NCBI GenBank assembly: GCA_910588565.1
Contig: CAJUPF010000011.1
Coordinates: forward strand, 1-55,953
Direction: 5' to 3'
Length of the DNA: 55,953 nucleotides
Source of the DNA: an uncultured Lachnospiraceae bacterium
Lineage (GTDB): Bacteria; Bacillota; Clostridia; Lachnospirales; Lachnospiraceae
Part shown: positions 47,940 to 55,953 of the stretch, one piece after another
Layout of the letters: each line of letters opens with the position of its first letter
Position numbering within the stretch: the first letter of the stretch is position 1
Notes under the pieces: model-generated
Told to the model about the DNA's origin: nothing
Database searches by the model: none
The model's input: the letters and a program-made list of their open reading frames with translations, nothing else
Made by a program: the position numbers and the translations under genes

Positions 47940-49265
47940 ATGAAAAAAGAGCATATGATAGATAAAGTAGAACCGGACAGCATAGCGGAAGAATTGGAGC
48001 TTGCGCCTGGGGATGTGCTGGTTTCGATTAATGGCCGGCAGATAGAAGATGTATTTGACTATCAGTATCTGGTGAACGATGAGGAAATTACAGTTTTGAT
48101 CCGTAAACCGGATGGGGAAGAGTGGGAGTTTGACATTGAAAAGGACTGTGACGAGGATCTGGGGATTACGTTTGAAAACGGACTGATGGATGACTATAAA
48201 TCCTGCCGGAATAAATGTATCTTCTGTTTTATTGATCAGATGCCGCAGGGGATGCGGGATACGCTGTATTTTAAAGATGATGATTCAAGGCTTTCCTTTT
48301 TACAGGGGAATTATGTTACACTGACAAATATGGGAGAGCAGGATATCGAACGGATTATCCGCTACCATTTAGAGCCGATTAATATTTCTGTCCATACGAT
48401 GAATCCGGCGCTTCGGTGCAAGATGTTAAATAACCGTTTTGCCGGGGATGCTTTGGAAAAAATGCGGATACTCCGGGACGCCGGTGTGGAGATGAACGGG
48501 CAGATTGTACTCTGTAAGGGAATCAATGACGGGGCGGAACTGGATGAGAGTATTGCAAAGCTGACAGAATATATCCCTGGTATGCAGAGCCTGTCCGTCG
48601 TTCCGGTGGGACTGACAAAGTACAGGGAGGGACTGTTTCCTTTAGAGCCTTTTATGAAAGAGGACGCAAGGGAAGTGCTTGCCATGATTCACAGGTGGCA
48701 GCAGTACTGTATGGAAACGTATGGATTTCACTTTGTACATGGAGGGGATGAGTGGTATCTTCTGGCTGATATGGAAATCCCAGCGGAGGATACCTATGAC
48801 GGATACCCGCAGCTGGAAAACGGAGTGGGCATGATGCGTCTGCTGGAGCATGAATTTATGGAAGCTTTGGAGCTGGAAAAAGCAGATCCCAAAAAGAAGC
48901 ACAGGATTACCATTGCTACCGGAGAACTGGCGGCTTTGTTGTTGGAAAAATTATGCACCGCGTTTCAAAAAAAATTCCCGGATATTTCCGTGCAGGTGAT
49001 TCCGATTCGGAATGATTTCTTTGGAGAACAGATTACGGTTTCCGGGCTTCTGACTGGAAGGGATATTCTGGCTCAGTTAAAGGGCCGGGAGCTGGGGGAT
49101 AAATTGCTGCTGCCCTGCAATCTTCTGCGCAGCGGCGAGGAAGTGTTCTTAGATGATATGACGCTTTCTGAACTGAAAAATGCTTTACAAGTACAGACAG
49201 ATATTGTAAAATCAAGCGGACAAGATTTGTTGAGCGCACTGTTATCCGGCTCTGTTGCGGAGTAA
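47940..49265 (+). CDS. DUF512 / radical SAM protein with an N-terminal PDZ-like domain
   Basis: The 441-residue protein starts with a PDZ-like segment ('IDKVEPDSIAEELELAPGDV', residues 5-70). A radical SAM-like CxxxCxxC site follows at Cys89, Cys93 and Cys96 ('SCRNKCIFCFIDQMP'), then a long DUF512 C-terminal half ('LPCNLLRSGEEVFLDD'). It probably binds a 4Fe-4S cluster; the reaction is unknown. The gene is nearly always next to der in Clostridia, as here, which hints at a link with ribosome assembly. The ATG at 47940 has a GGAAGGA upstream. A longer frame from 47757 runs through the repeat and terminator and is rejected. Confidence 0.9.
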   Translation: MKKEHMIDKVEPDSIAEELELAPGDVLVSINGRQIEDVFDYQYLVNDEEITVLIRKPDGEEWEFDIEKDCDEDLGITFENGLMDDYKSCRNKCIFCFIDQMPQGMRDTLYFKDDDSRLSFLQGNYVTLTNMGEQDIERIIRYHLEPINISVHTMNPALRCKMLNNRFAGDALEKMRILRDAGVEMNGQIVLCKGINDGAELDESIAKLTEYIPGMQSLSVVPVGLTKYREGLFPLEPFMKEDAREVLAMIHRWQQYCMETYGFHFVHGGDEWYLLADMEIPAEDTYDGYPQLENGVGMMRLLEHEFMEALELEKADPKKKHRITIATGELAALLLEKLCTAFQKKFPDISVQVIPIRNDFFGEQITVSGLLTGRDILAQLKGRELGDKLLLPCNLLRSGEEVFLDDMTLSELKNALQVQTDIVKSSGQDLLSALLSGSVAE

Positions 49266-49342
49266 GTTGAAAGGTCGGATGTCTATAACAGTGAAGTTTA
49301 GGATTTTTATTATGAGCATATCGTTTGGAAAAGGAGTTGCAT

Positions 49343-50665
49343 ATGAGTAAACCGGTTGTAGCAGTAGTAGGCCGTCCGAATGTAGGAAAATCTACCTTAT
49401 TTAATGTCCTTGCCGGAGAGAGGATTTCCATTGTAAAGGACACGCCGGGAGTGACCAGAGACAGGATTTATGCGGACGCTTCGTGGCTGGACAAAGATTT
49501 TACGCTGATTGATACAGGAGGAATTGAACCCAATTCCCACGACATTATTTTATCCCAGATACGGGAGCAGGCGCAGATTGCAATTGAGACGGCAGATGTG
49601 ATTTTGTTTCTGACGGATGTCAGGCAGGGGCTGATTGATACGGATGCAAAAGTAGCGGATTTGCTGCGCCGTTCCAGAAAGCCGGTTGTTCTGGTGGTCA
49701 ATAAAGTGGACAGCTTTGAAAAATATATGCCGGATGTCTATGAGTTTTACAATCTTGGCATTGGGGAGCCGGTGCCGATTTCAGCGGCATCCATGCTTGG
49801 AATCGGAGATATGCTGGATGAAGTAGTCCGCCACTTTCCGGATCAGAGTGCGGAAGAGGAAGAAGACGATCGCCCGCGTATTGCAGTGATTGGAAAGCCA
49901 AATGTAGGAAAATCTTCCCTGGTAAATCATCTGTTAGGGGAAAACCGCGTGATTGTATCCGACATTGCGGGGACGACAAGAGACGCCATCGATACGGTAA
50001 TAAAGCGAAACGGACAGGAATATATATTTATTGATACGGCAGGCCTGCGCCGGAAGAGCAGGATCAAAGAAGATTTAGAGCGCTACAGCATTATCCGCGC
50101 CGTTACTGCAGTAGAACGCGCGGACGTTGTGTTAATTATGATTGACGCGACGGAAGGGGTAACAGAGCAGGACGCTAAGATTGCCGGAATCGCCCATGAC
50201 AGAGGAAAAGGAATTATTATTGTTGTCAATAAATGGGATGCGATTGAAAAAGATGATAAGACCATTTATAAGCATACAGATCGGATCCGCCAGATTCTAA
50301 GCTTTATGCCTTATGCGGAGATAATGTTTATTTCCGTCAAAACAGGGCAGAGGACAGGCAAGATCTTTGAAATGATTAATATGGTAATTGAGAATAATTC
50401 CATGCGGATTGCGACAGGCGTATTAAATGAGATCGTGTCCGAAGCAGTTGCCATGCAGCAGCCGCCGTCGGATAAGGGAAAGCGTTTAAAGATTTTCTAT
50501 ACGACGCAGGTAGCTGTAAAGCCGCCGACTTTTGTGGTATTTGTCAATGACAAAGCGCTGATGCATTTTTCCTATGTCAGATATTTAGAAAACCGGATAC
50601 GGGATACGTTTGGTTTTCGGGGAACTTCCCTGAAGTTTGTTATACGGGAGAGAAAGGGAGAGTGA
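49343..50665 (+). CDS. der: Ribosome-associated GTPase Der (EngA)
   Basis: Der has two tandem GTPase domains and a KH-like end, and helps 50S subunit maturation. The 440-residue protein has G1 'GRPNVGKST' (10-18), G3 'DTGG', G4 'NKVD', then the second G1 'GKPNVGKSS', 'DTAGLRRKSRI' and 'NKWD'. The C-terminal 'FVVFVNDKALMHFSYVRYLE' is the KH-like domain. AAGGAG precedes the ATG. plsY and gpsA follow with almost no gaps, so der-plsY-gpsA is an operon. Confidence 0.97.
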   Translation: MSKPVVAVVGRPNVGKSTLFNVLAGERISIVKDTPGVTRDRIYADASWLDKDFTLIDTGGIEPNSHDIILSQIREQAQIAIETADVILFLTDVRQGLIDTDAKVADLLRRSRKPVVLVVNKVDSFEKYMPDVYEFYNLGIGEPVPISAASMLGIGDMLDEVVRHFPDQSAEEEEDDRPRIAVIGKPNVGKSSLVNHLLGENRVIVSDIAGTTRDAIDTVIKRNGQEYIFIDTAGLRRKSRIKEDLERYSIIRAVTAVERADVVLIMIDATEGVTEQDAKIAGIAHDRGKGIIIVVNKWDAIEKDDKTIYKHTDRIRQILSFMPYAEIMFISVKTGQRTGKIFEMINMVIENNSMRIATGVLNEIVSEAVAMQQPPSDKGKRLKIFYTTQVAVKPPTFVVFVNDKALMHFSYVRYLENRIRDTFGFRGTSLKFVIRERKGE

Positions 50666-50669
50666 TGTT

Positions 50670-51335
50670 ATGCTTATAAACCGGATTATTGTGCTGGTAA
50701 TTGGGTATTTCTGCGGAATTTTTCTGTCGGGCTATGCTTACAGCAAGTCAAAAAATAAAGACATCACCAAAATGGGAAGCGGCAATGCCGGCACGACAAA
50801 TACGTTTCGGATGTTTGGATGGAAAGCGGGGCTGATTACGCTGCTGGGAGATGTATCTAAGCCGATGATAGCTATTCTGATTACATGGCTTATTTTTCAT
50901 AAGGGCGAGCCGGAGGGCGTGCGCCTTCTGGAACTGTACGCAGGCCTTGGGACGATTATCGGCCATAATCATCCGTTTTATATGAAACATTTTAAAGGCG
51001 GAAAAGGCGTGGCGTGTACAGGCGGGATGATGATTGCGTTTTGTCCGGTTGAAGTGCCGATTGGGCTGGGCTTATTTATTGGTACCGTAGCGCTGACAAA
51101 ATATGTGTCGCTGGGTTCTATCATTGGCCTGATCAGTTTTTTTGTTCAGACACTGATATTTGGAGAACTGGGTCTTTTGGATGTAACGGAGCATTACCGG
51201 ACAGAAGTCTATATTCTGGCAGCGGTGATTATGCTGATGGGGATTGTACGCCACAGGGAGAATATCAAACGCCTTTTGTCTGGCAATGAGAATAAATTCA
51301 GTTTCAAAAAGAATAAGGAAGGAGCGGGACAATAA
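50670..51335 (+). CDS. plsY: Glycerol-3-phosphate acyltransferase PlsY
   Basis: PlsY transfers an acyl group from acyl phosphate to glycerol-3-phosphate in the membrane, the first step of phospholipid synthesis. The 221-residue protein has five membrane segments and the PlsY motifs 'SGNAGTTNTFRMFGWKAG', 'GHNHPFYMKHFKGGKGVAC' and a third loop with 'RHRENIKRLLSG'. GGGAGAG precedes the ATG. Its stop codon overlaps the gpsA start (TAATG), coupling it to the enzyme that makes its substrate. Confidence 0.95.
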   Translation: MLINRIIVLVIGYFCGIFLSGYAYSKSKNKDITKMGSGNAGTTNTFRMFGWKAGLITLLGDVSKPMIAILITWLIFHKGEPEGVRLLELYAGLGTIIGHNHPFYMKHFKGGKGVACTGGMMIAFCPVEVPIGLGLFIGTVALTKYVSLGSIIGLISFFVQTLIFGELGLLDVTEHYRTEVYILAAVIMLMGIVRHRENIKRLLSGNENKFSFKKNKEGAGQ

Positions 51336-52345
51336 TGGCAAGAGTAGGAATAATTGGAGCCGGAAGCTGGGGCTGTGCCCTTGCCGCTGTGGCGGCTGCA
51401 AACGGGCATGCGGTTACGGTCTGGTCCATTGTAGAAGCTGAGGTTTCCATGCTGCAAAAAAAGCATGAACATACAGAGAAACTGCCAGGTGTAATACTGC
51501 CGGATTCCATCGAATTTACCGGAGAGCTGGAAACCGCGGTTACCGGTATGGATCTGCTGGTGCTTGCGGTGCCGTCTGTATATACGAGAAGCACTACAAA
51601 AATGATGGAACCGTATGTCCGGCAGAATCAGATTATTGTCAGCGTGGCAAAGGGAATTGAAGAAAAGAGCCTGATGACTTTGTCTGATATTATTGAGGCT
51701 GAAATTCCGGCGGCAGATGTTGCGGTTCTGTGCGGGCCAAGCCATGCGGAAGAGGTAGGGGCAAAGCTGCCGACGACCGTTGTAGCGGGCGCAAGGACGA
51801 AAAAGACGGCGGAATATATCCAGAGTGTTTTTATGAATGAAGTGTTCCGTGTCTATACAAGTCCGGATATATTGGGTATGGAACTGGGAGGCGCCCTCAA
51901 AAATGTAATTGCCCTTGCAGCAGGGATGGCAGATGGCCTGGGCTTTGGAGATAATACCAAGGCAGCGTTAATTACCAGGGGAATTACAGAGATCGAGCGG
52001 CTGGCTGTCCAAATGGGCGCAAAAGCGGAGACGATTCACGGCCTGACCGGAATCGGAGATCTGATTGTGACCTGCGCCAGCAGGCATTCCAGGAACCGTA
52101 AGGCAGGTATGCTGATGGGACAGGGGTATACGATGCAGCAGGCAATGGATGAAGTAAAAATGGTAGTGGAAGGCGTTTATTCCGCCAAAGCAGCCATTGC
52201 ACTAGGGCAAAAATATGAGATAACCATGCCGATTATCGAGCAGGTCAATGAGGTATTATTTCACGATAAGCCTGCAAAAGAAGCCGTGACAGAGCTGATG
52301 CTCCGGGATAAGAAAGCGGAGTATCATGCATTGGAATGGGAATAA
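51335..52345 (+). CDS. gpsA: NAD(P)-dependent glycerol-3-phosphate dehydrogenase
   Basis: GpsA reduces dihydroxyacetone phosphate to glycerol-3-phosphate, the PlsY substrate. The 336-residue protein has the nucleotide-binding 'GIIGAGSWGCALA' (6-18), 'LCGPSHAEEV', the catalytic Lys in 'ALKNVIALAAGMADGLGFG' and 'GLTGIGDLIVTCASRHSRNR'. An AAGGAGCGGG site lies at the end of plsY. It closes the der-plsY-gpsA operon and is followed by a strong terminator. Confidence 0.97.
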   Translation: MARVGIIGAGSWGCALAAVAAANGHAVTVWSIVEAEVSMLQKKHEHTEKLPGVILPDSIEFTGELETAVTGMDLLVLAVPSVYTRSTTKMMEPYVRQNQIIVSVAKGIEEKSLMTLSDIIEAEIPAADVAVLCGPSHAEEVGAKLPTTVVAGARTKKTAEYIQSVFMNEVFRVYTSPDILGMELGGALKNVIALAAGMADGLGFGDNTKAALITRGITEIERLAVQMGAKAETIHGLTGIGDLIVTCASRHSRNRKAGMLMGQGYTMQQAMDEVKMVVEGVYSAKAAIALGQKYEITMPIIEQVNEVLFHDKPAKEAVTELMLRDKKAEYHALEWE

Positions 52346-52363
52346 GCTGGATAGTTTGTACAA

Positions 52364-52420
52364 AAAAGCATAGAGTCTTTCGTTAATATGACGGAAGACT
52401 CTATGCTTTTGTTCTTCTTT
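52364..52420 (+). terminator. Terminator after gpsA
   Basis: The arms at 52364-52382 (aaaagcatagagtctttcg) and 52392-52410 pair over 19 bp with a single G-T pair. T-rich sequence follows. It is one of the strongest stems in the window. Confidence 0.92.
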
Positions 52421-52537
52421 CGTCGATTCCACAAGAATTTTTTCTTTATTTTGTGTACTTCCCGGCTAGTAAAATGAATCGAGATCTGTTAAAGTAATCA
52501 CTGTAATAAATAATTTACTTTTAGGAGGATATTAGTA

Positions 52538-53650
52538 ATGGCAAGTTTATCATTAAAGCATATTTACAAAGTATATTCAAACGGTTTTGAAGCAGTGAAA
52601 GACTTCAACCTTGAAGTGGCAGACAAAGAGTTCATCATTTTCGTTGGACCTTCCGGATGTGGTAAATCCACTACCTTAAGAATGATTGCAGGACTGGAAG
52701 ACATTTCTTCCGGTGAATTTTCCATTGACGGCAAAGTGGTAAATGACGTTGAGCCAAAAGACCGTGATATCGCAATGGTATTCCAGAATTACGCTTTATA
52801 TCCGCATATGACCGTATTTGACAATATGGCATTCGGTTTGAAACTGAGAAAAGTTCCAAAGGATGAGATCAGAAAGAAAGTAGAAGACGCTGCAAGGATT
52901 CTTGACCTTGACAAATTATTAGACCGTAAGCCAAAGGCTTTGTCCGGTGGACAGAGACAGCGTGTTGCTATGGGACGTGCGATTGTCCGTAATCCAAAGG
53001 TATTCCTGATGGATGAGCCGTTATCCAACCTGGATGCAAAATTAAGAGTTCAGATGCGTTCTGAGATTTCTGCATTACATCAGAGATTAGGCGCTACAAT
53101 TATCTACGTAACGCATGATCAGACAGAGGCTATGACATTAGGTACCAGAATTGTCGTATTAAAAGATGGTATTATCATGCAGGTAGACTCCCCGATCAAA
53201 TTATACAATGAGCCGAATAACTTATTTGTAGCAGGCTTTATCGGATCTCCGCAGATGAACTTTACAGATGCAAAATGCAAGATCGAAGGCGGCAATGCCG
53301 TATTGACATTCGATAAATTCTCAGTAACCTTACCGCCTGCAAAATCCAAGAAATTAGCAGACGGCGGATATAATGGAAAGACCGTAGTGCTTGGTATCAG
53401 ACCGGACGATATGACAGATTCTGCAAGAGATATCGAAGAGTTCAAGGGCAGCATAATCAATACTACTGTAACCGGATATGAGCTGTTAGGTTCCGAAGTT
53501 ATTTTATACTTCAACATTGGCGGCGTAAATATGTGTGCTAAAGTTGGTTCCGGAACTCCGGCACGTGTTGGCGACAAAGTGAAATTAGCTATGAATCCAC
53601 AGAAGATTCATGTATTTGATAAAGAAACAGAGCAGACAATTACAAACTAA
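52538..53650 (+). CDS. Sugar ABC transporter ATPase (MsmK/UgpC type)
   Basis: The 370-residue protein is a CUT1-type ATPase: Walker A 'GPSGCGKST' (37-45), signature 'LSGGQRQRVAMGRAI', Walker B 'VFLMDEPLSNLDAKLR', switch 'THDQTEAM', and a C-terminal TOBE domain. Such stand-alone ATPases energise several sugar permeases encoded elsewhere. No permease or binding protein is adjacent. TAGGAGG precedes the ATG. Codon use is strongly biased, like gap, suggesting high expression. A terminator follows. Confidence 0.95.
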   Translation: MASLSLKHIYKVYSNGFEAVKDFNLEVADKEFIIFVGPSGCGKSTTLRMIAGLEDISSGEFSIDGKVVNDVEPKDRDIAMVFQNYALYPHMTVFDNMAFGLKLRKVPKDEIRKKVEDAARILDLDKLLDRKPKALSGGQRQRVAMGRAIVRNPKVFLMDEPLSNLDAKLRVQMRSEISALHQRLGATIIYVTHDQTEAMTLGTRIVVLKDGIIMQVDSPIKLYNEPNNLFVAGFIGSPQMNFTDAKCKIEGGNAVLTFDKFSVTLPPAKSKKLADGGYNGKTVVLGIRPDDMTDSARDIEEFKGSIINTTVTGYELLGSEVILYFNIGGVNMCAKVGSGTPARVGDKVKLAMNPQKIHVFDKETEQTITN

Positions 53651-53678
53651 TTCAGACTGTTCATTGAGTTATAATGTG

Positions 53679-53707
53679 GCCGGGCGTATAGAAGCGCCCG
53701 GCTTTAT
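53679..53707 (+). terminator. Terminator after the sugar ABC ATPase gene
   Basis: GCCGGGCG (53679-53686) and CGCCCGGC (53695-53702) pair perfectly over 8 GC-rich pairs with an 8-base loop. The T-run (tttat) is short. Confidence 0.75.
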
Positions 53708-53765
53708 GGTTGTACGAGAGTTGGCTGCCGCTTGAGTAAAAGGCTAATCAGAAGGAGGGATATGC

Positions 53766-54872
53766 TTGTTATCAAATCATAAGATTCAGGCGACATTAGA
53801 GGAAATTAGGGAAATTACCCGCATGGATCTGGCGCTGTATAATGAAAACGGGAAATTGCTGGCATCTACATTTGATGCGCAGAAGGAGTATGAGACTGCT
53901 GTTGTGAATTTTGTAGAATCTATGGCAGAAAGCCAGATGCTTTCCGGTTCCCATTTTTTTAAAGTCTGGGTAGAGGGTGAGGTTGATTATATTCTTTTGA
54001 TCCATTCTTCAACAGAGGAAGCATATATGGTTGGCAAACTGGCGGTCTGCCAGGTGCGCAATCTGGCCCAGGCTTACAGGGAGCAATTCGATCGGAATAA
54101 CTTTATCCAGAATGTTCTGCTGGGAAATATGCTTGTTGTGGATATGTATAACAAAGCAAGAAAATTTCATATCGAACAGACACAGCGTGTGGTTTTTATT
54201 ATTGCAGTAGAAGGCAAAAAGGATGCTTCTGTAATGGAACTGGTAAAAAGCATGTTTGGCAGCTCTGCAAAGGATTTTGTGACTGAGGTGGATGAACAGA
54301 ATATTATTGTCGTCAAGAATGTGCGGGAATTGGTTGAGGAAGCAGAGCTGGACAATCTTGCTAGAATGATGGTGGATAATCTGCACAGTGAAGCCATGGT
54401 GCGCGTGCGGGTCAGCTATGGCAGCCGGGTATTTCATCTGCAGGATATTGCGAAGTCATATCAGGAGGCGTTGATGGCGCTGCAGGTGGGCCGGATATTT
54501 TATGCGGATAAGGAGATGATTTCTTATAGCAGGCTTGGCATTGGACGGCTGATTTATCAGATCCCCATGAGTCTTTGCGAGATGTTTATTAGGGAAATAT
54601 TTGGGGAAGAGATACCGGATGTATTTACGGAAGAGAATCTGGTGACGATTCAGAAGTTTTTTGAAAATAATTTAAATATTTCCGAGACTGCAAGGCAGCT
54701 CTATGTACACAGAAATACGCTGGTATACCGTTTAGAACGCTTAGAAAAGGCAATCGGGCTGGATATCCGAAAATTTGAAGACGCCATGACCTTTAAAATC
54801 GCTATGATGGTATTGTCACATATGTCGTTTCAGAAGGGAGTTTCCCTGATGAATGGCGGGGATAGAGAGTAA
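53766..54872 (+). CDS. PucR/CdaR-type transcriptional regulator
   Basis: The 368-residue protein starts at a TTG behind AAGGAGGG. The N-terminal part ('IREITRMDLALYNENGKLLA') is a sensory domain of the kind seen in CdaR/sugar-diacid regulators. The middle has a GGDEF-like relic, and the C-terminal helix-turn-helix is of PucR type ('NLNISETARQLYVHRNTLVY' followed by 'RLERLEKAIGLDIRKFEDAM'). It follows the sugar ABC ATPase gene, so it may control carbon use, but the effector is unknown. A terminator separates it from the ATPase gene, and no good promoter was seen in the 58 bases between that terminator and its start. Confidence 0.85.
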   Translation: MLSNHKIQATLEEIREITRMDLALYNENGKLLASTFDAQKEYETAVVNFVESMAESQMLSGSHFFKVWVEGEVDYILLIHSSTEEAYMVGKLAVCQVRNLAQAYREQFDRNNFIQNVLLGNMLVVDMYNKARKFHIEQTQRVVFIIAVEGKKDASVMELVKSMFGSSAKDFVTEVDEQNIIVVKNVRELVEEAELDNLARMMVDNLHSEAMVRVRVSYGSRVFHLQDIAKSYQEALMALQVGRIFYADKEMISYSRLGIGRLIYQIPMSLCEMFIREIFGEEIPDVFTEENLVTIQKFFENNLNISETARQLYVHRNTLVYRLERLEKAIGLDIRKFEDAMTFKIAMMVLSHMSFQKGVSLMNGGDRE

Positions 54873-54961
54873 AGAGGAGTAAAAGTTCGGCAAAATACAC
54901 AAATATCTACCCTTGGTTTCTTGTGAATTTTCACAAAATTTTAGAAATTGATAAAAAAATA

Positions 54962-54991
54962 CTGACAAATATTTGGAAAACGTGTTAAAAT
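54962..54991 (+). promoter_or_regulatory. Promoter of the carD-like gene
   Basis: CTGACA (54962-54967), 18 bases, TAAAAT (54986-54991). The predicted transcript starts near 54998, only about 17 bases before the hairpin at 55015. Confidence 0.6.
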
Positions 54992-55014
54992 AAAAACAGC
55001 GAATCTGAACAGGC

Positions 55015-55053
55015 AAAATCCGTTACGCTCGCAGGAGTGCAACGGATTTTTTC
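55015..55053 (+). terminator. Terminator hairpin inside the carD leader
   Basis: AAAATCCGTT (55015-55024) and AACGGATTTT (55041-55050) form a perfect 10 bp stem. A small inner CTC/GAG helix lies in the loop, and T residues run on to 55052. It lies between the promoter at 54962-54991 and the gene at 55139, so it could attenuate carD. It may instead simply end the upstream regulator transcript. Confidence 0.8.
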
Positions 55054-55138
55054 ATTCGTGTGCCCGGAGGGTATTTAGGAATCTGCCGGAAGGCATGCAA
55101 AGATGTCCGAACGACATGCAGAGAAAAGGAGGCTGACT

Positions 55139-55645
55139 ATGTTTGAGACAGGAGAATATATTATTTATGGAAACACGGGAGTTTGTAAAGTAGAAGAAGT
55201 AAAGAAGATGGCGGCGCCGGGCTCGAAAACAGATAAGCTGTATTATGCCTTAGAACCAGTATATAACAAAGGCAGCCGGTTATTTACGCCTGTGGATAAC
55301 CAGAAGGTCAGGATGCGCCCGATATTGACAAGAGCAGAGGCAGATGAGCTAATTGATAACATTAAAGAAATTGATATTTTATGGGTGACAGATGAAAAGA
55401 ACCGGGAGCAGATGTATAAAGAAGCGATCCGCACCTGTAACTGTGTGGAATGGGTCAGAATTATCAAGACACTGTATTTGCGGAAGAAATCCAGGCTTGC
55501 AGCGGGCAAGAAAGTGACCAGCAGTGATGCCAAATATCTGCATCTGGCAGAAGAGATCCTTTACGGAGAGCTGTCGGTAGTCATGGGAATTCCCAAGGAT
55601 GAGGTAGAGACGTATATTACACACCGAGTACATGAAACGGAATAA
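55139..55645 (+). CDS. CarD-like (CdnL/TRCF RNA-polymerase-interacting) regulator
   Basis: The 168-residue protein has the CarD N-terminal Tudor-like domain ('FETGEYIIYGNTGVCKVEEV', 'KLYYALEPVYNKGSRLFTPV') and a helical DNA-binding end ('YLHLAEEILYGELSVVMGIP'). CarD proteins bind the RNA polymerase beta subunit and stabilise open promoters, especially for rRNA genes. The ATG at 55139 follows AAAGGAGG; an in-frame ATG at 55103 lacks a ribosome site. A promoter and a terminator hairpin lie in its leader. Confidence 0.88.
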   Translation: MFETGEYIIYGNTGVCKVEEVKKMAAPGSKTDKLYYALEPVYNKGSRLFTPVDNQKVRMRPILTRAEADELIDNIKEIDILWVTDEKNREQMYKEAIRTCNCVEWVRIIKTLYLRKKSRLAAGKKVTSSDAKYLHLAEEILYGELSVVMGIPKDEVETYITHRVHETE

Positions 55646-55953
55646 TAATTGACGACAGCCCGGATTGCTGATACATTAGATAGTATGTAATCGTTCGATA
55701 TATGTATGGTTACATGTTTCCGGGCTCTATGTTCTGGCATGGTTAACGCAGCCGCTGCGTGGATCTGCCTGGACGATTGCATATACTTACGGCAGATTTA
55801 TCTGCCGCTTAGTATCATTTCAGCAGTAGCGCCTGTCACGGATATTGATTCGGACAGGCGTAAAATATTGGCAGCAGTTGAAAGCTGCAGAACGAACGCC
55901 TAGAGCGTGTTTGAAAATTCATTCCCGCCATCTGCACGCCCCACTTTGCGTGA
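55646..55953. other. Hairpin-dense intergenic region at the right edge
   Basis: Five inverted repeats stand in a row: AGCCCGG (55657-55663) with CCGGGCT (55720-55726); a small GCAG/CTGC near 55748-55758; CGGCAGAT (55790-55797) with ATCTGCCG (55800-55807); GCCTGTC (55831-55837) with GACAGGC (55853-55859); and CAGC/GCTG near 55872-55886. The last 50 bases (from about 55905) include CACGC/GCGTG and resemble an intergenic repeat seen in many Lachnospiraceae genomes, by memory. No convincing protein is encoded; a 65-codon frame at 55706-55903 looks spurious. The region may hold a structured RNA or a repeat element. Confidence 0.45.

Noticed and set aside
52441..52500. Promoter of the sugar ABC ATPase gene
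   Set aside because: TTGTGT (52451) and TAAAAT (52470) are only 13 bases apart, and alternatives have poor -35 boxes. A promoter must exist but could not be placed.
55706..55903. 65-codon open frame after carD
   Set aside because: No ribosome site, several hairpins cross it, and the composition does not look coding.

Overview
The window reads as a chromosomal segment of a low-to-mid GC Gram-positive anaerobe of the Clostridia, most likely a Lachnospiraceae relative. This is inferred from gene content and order: the gap-pgk-tpi run, rimM-trmD-rplS-lepB-rbgA-rnhB followed by FliK-like and FlhB-like genes and yraN, the DUF512 radical SAM gene next to der-plsY-gpsA, a BspA-type leucine-rich repeat adhesin, and strong Shine-Dalgarno sequences. 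No tRNA, rRNA, CRISPR array or intact insertion sequence was seen.

Layout. 1-4570: the tail of an OB-fold-like protein, mnmA, a VOC protein, a minus-strand pair (HAD phosphatase and PHP phosphatase) and a beta-carbonic anhydrase. 4634-8104: lower-glycolysis genes gap, pgk and tpiA with their own promoters and terminators. 8133-19785: a surface locus with a 1958-residue LRR/Ig-like protein, a 1742-residue VWA protein and a 122-residue unknown protein in one transcription unit, followed by a convergent chemoreceptor. 22156-27325: an accessory island holding a decayed type I restriction-modification system. Its hsdM, hsdS and hsdR are all internally deleted or frameshifted. Among them sit a DUF3791/DUF3990 cassette, whose DUF3990 gene has an amber stop, and an apparently intact AlbA_2-type regulator with a clear operator-promoter. 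27367-35904: a class A penicillin-binding protein, an unusual hemerythrin/CheX-like/REC/REC protein, an OPT transporter paired with a PqqD-like protein, and a CapA-family protein. 36004-43769: a translation and RNA-maintenance cluster (rimM, trmD, rplS, lepB, rbgA, rnhB, ylqG-like, ylqH-like, yraN, pgeF). 43730-47645: an Uma2 nuclease-like gene and a GntR(YtrA)-ABC exporter operon with a palindromic operator. 47940-55645: a DUF512 protein, der, plsY, gpsA, an orphan sugar-ABC ATPase, a PucR/CdaR-type regulator and a CarD-like protein.

Non-coding signals are unusually readable. About ten promoters have 16-18 bp spacing, and about a dozen hairpin terminators were found. There is a small family of palindromic intergenic repeats (34255-34336, 47667-47783, and a possibly related compound element at 7098-7233). 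A promoter-plus-terminator leader precedes carD, and a dense cluster of hairpins fills the last 300 bases. The most unusual protein is the hemerythrin/CheX-like/double-REC fusion. The most unusual locus is the collapsed restriction-modification island. All functional assignments rest on motif recognition by eye; no database search was run.
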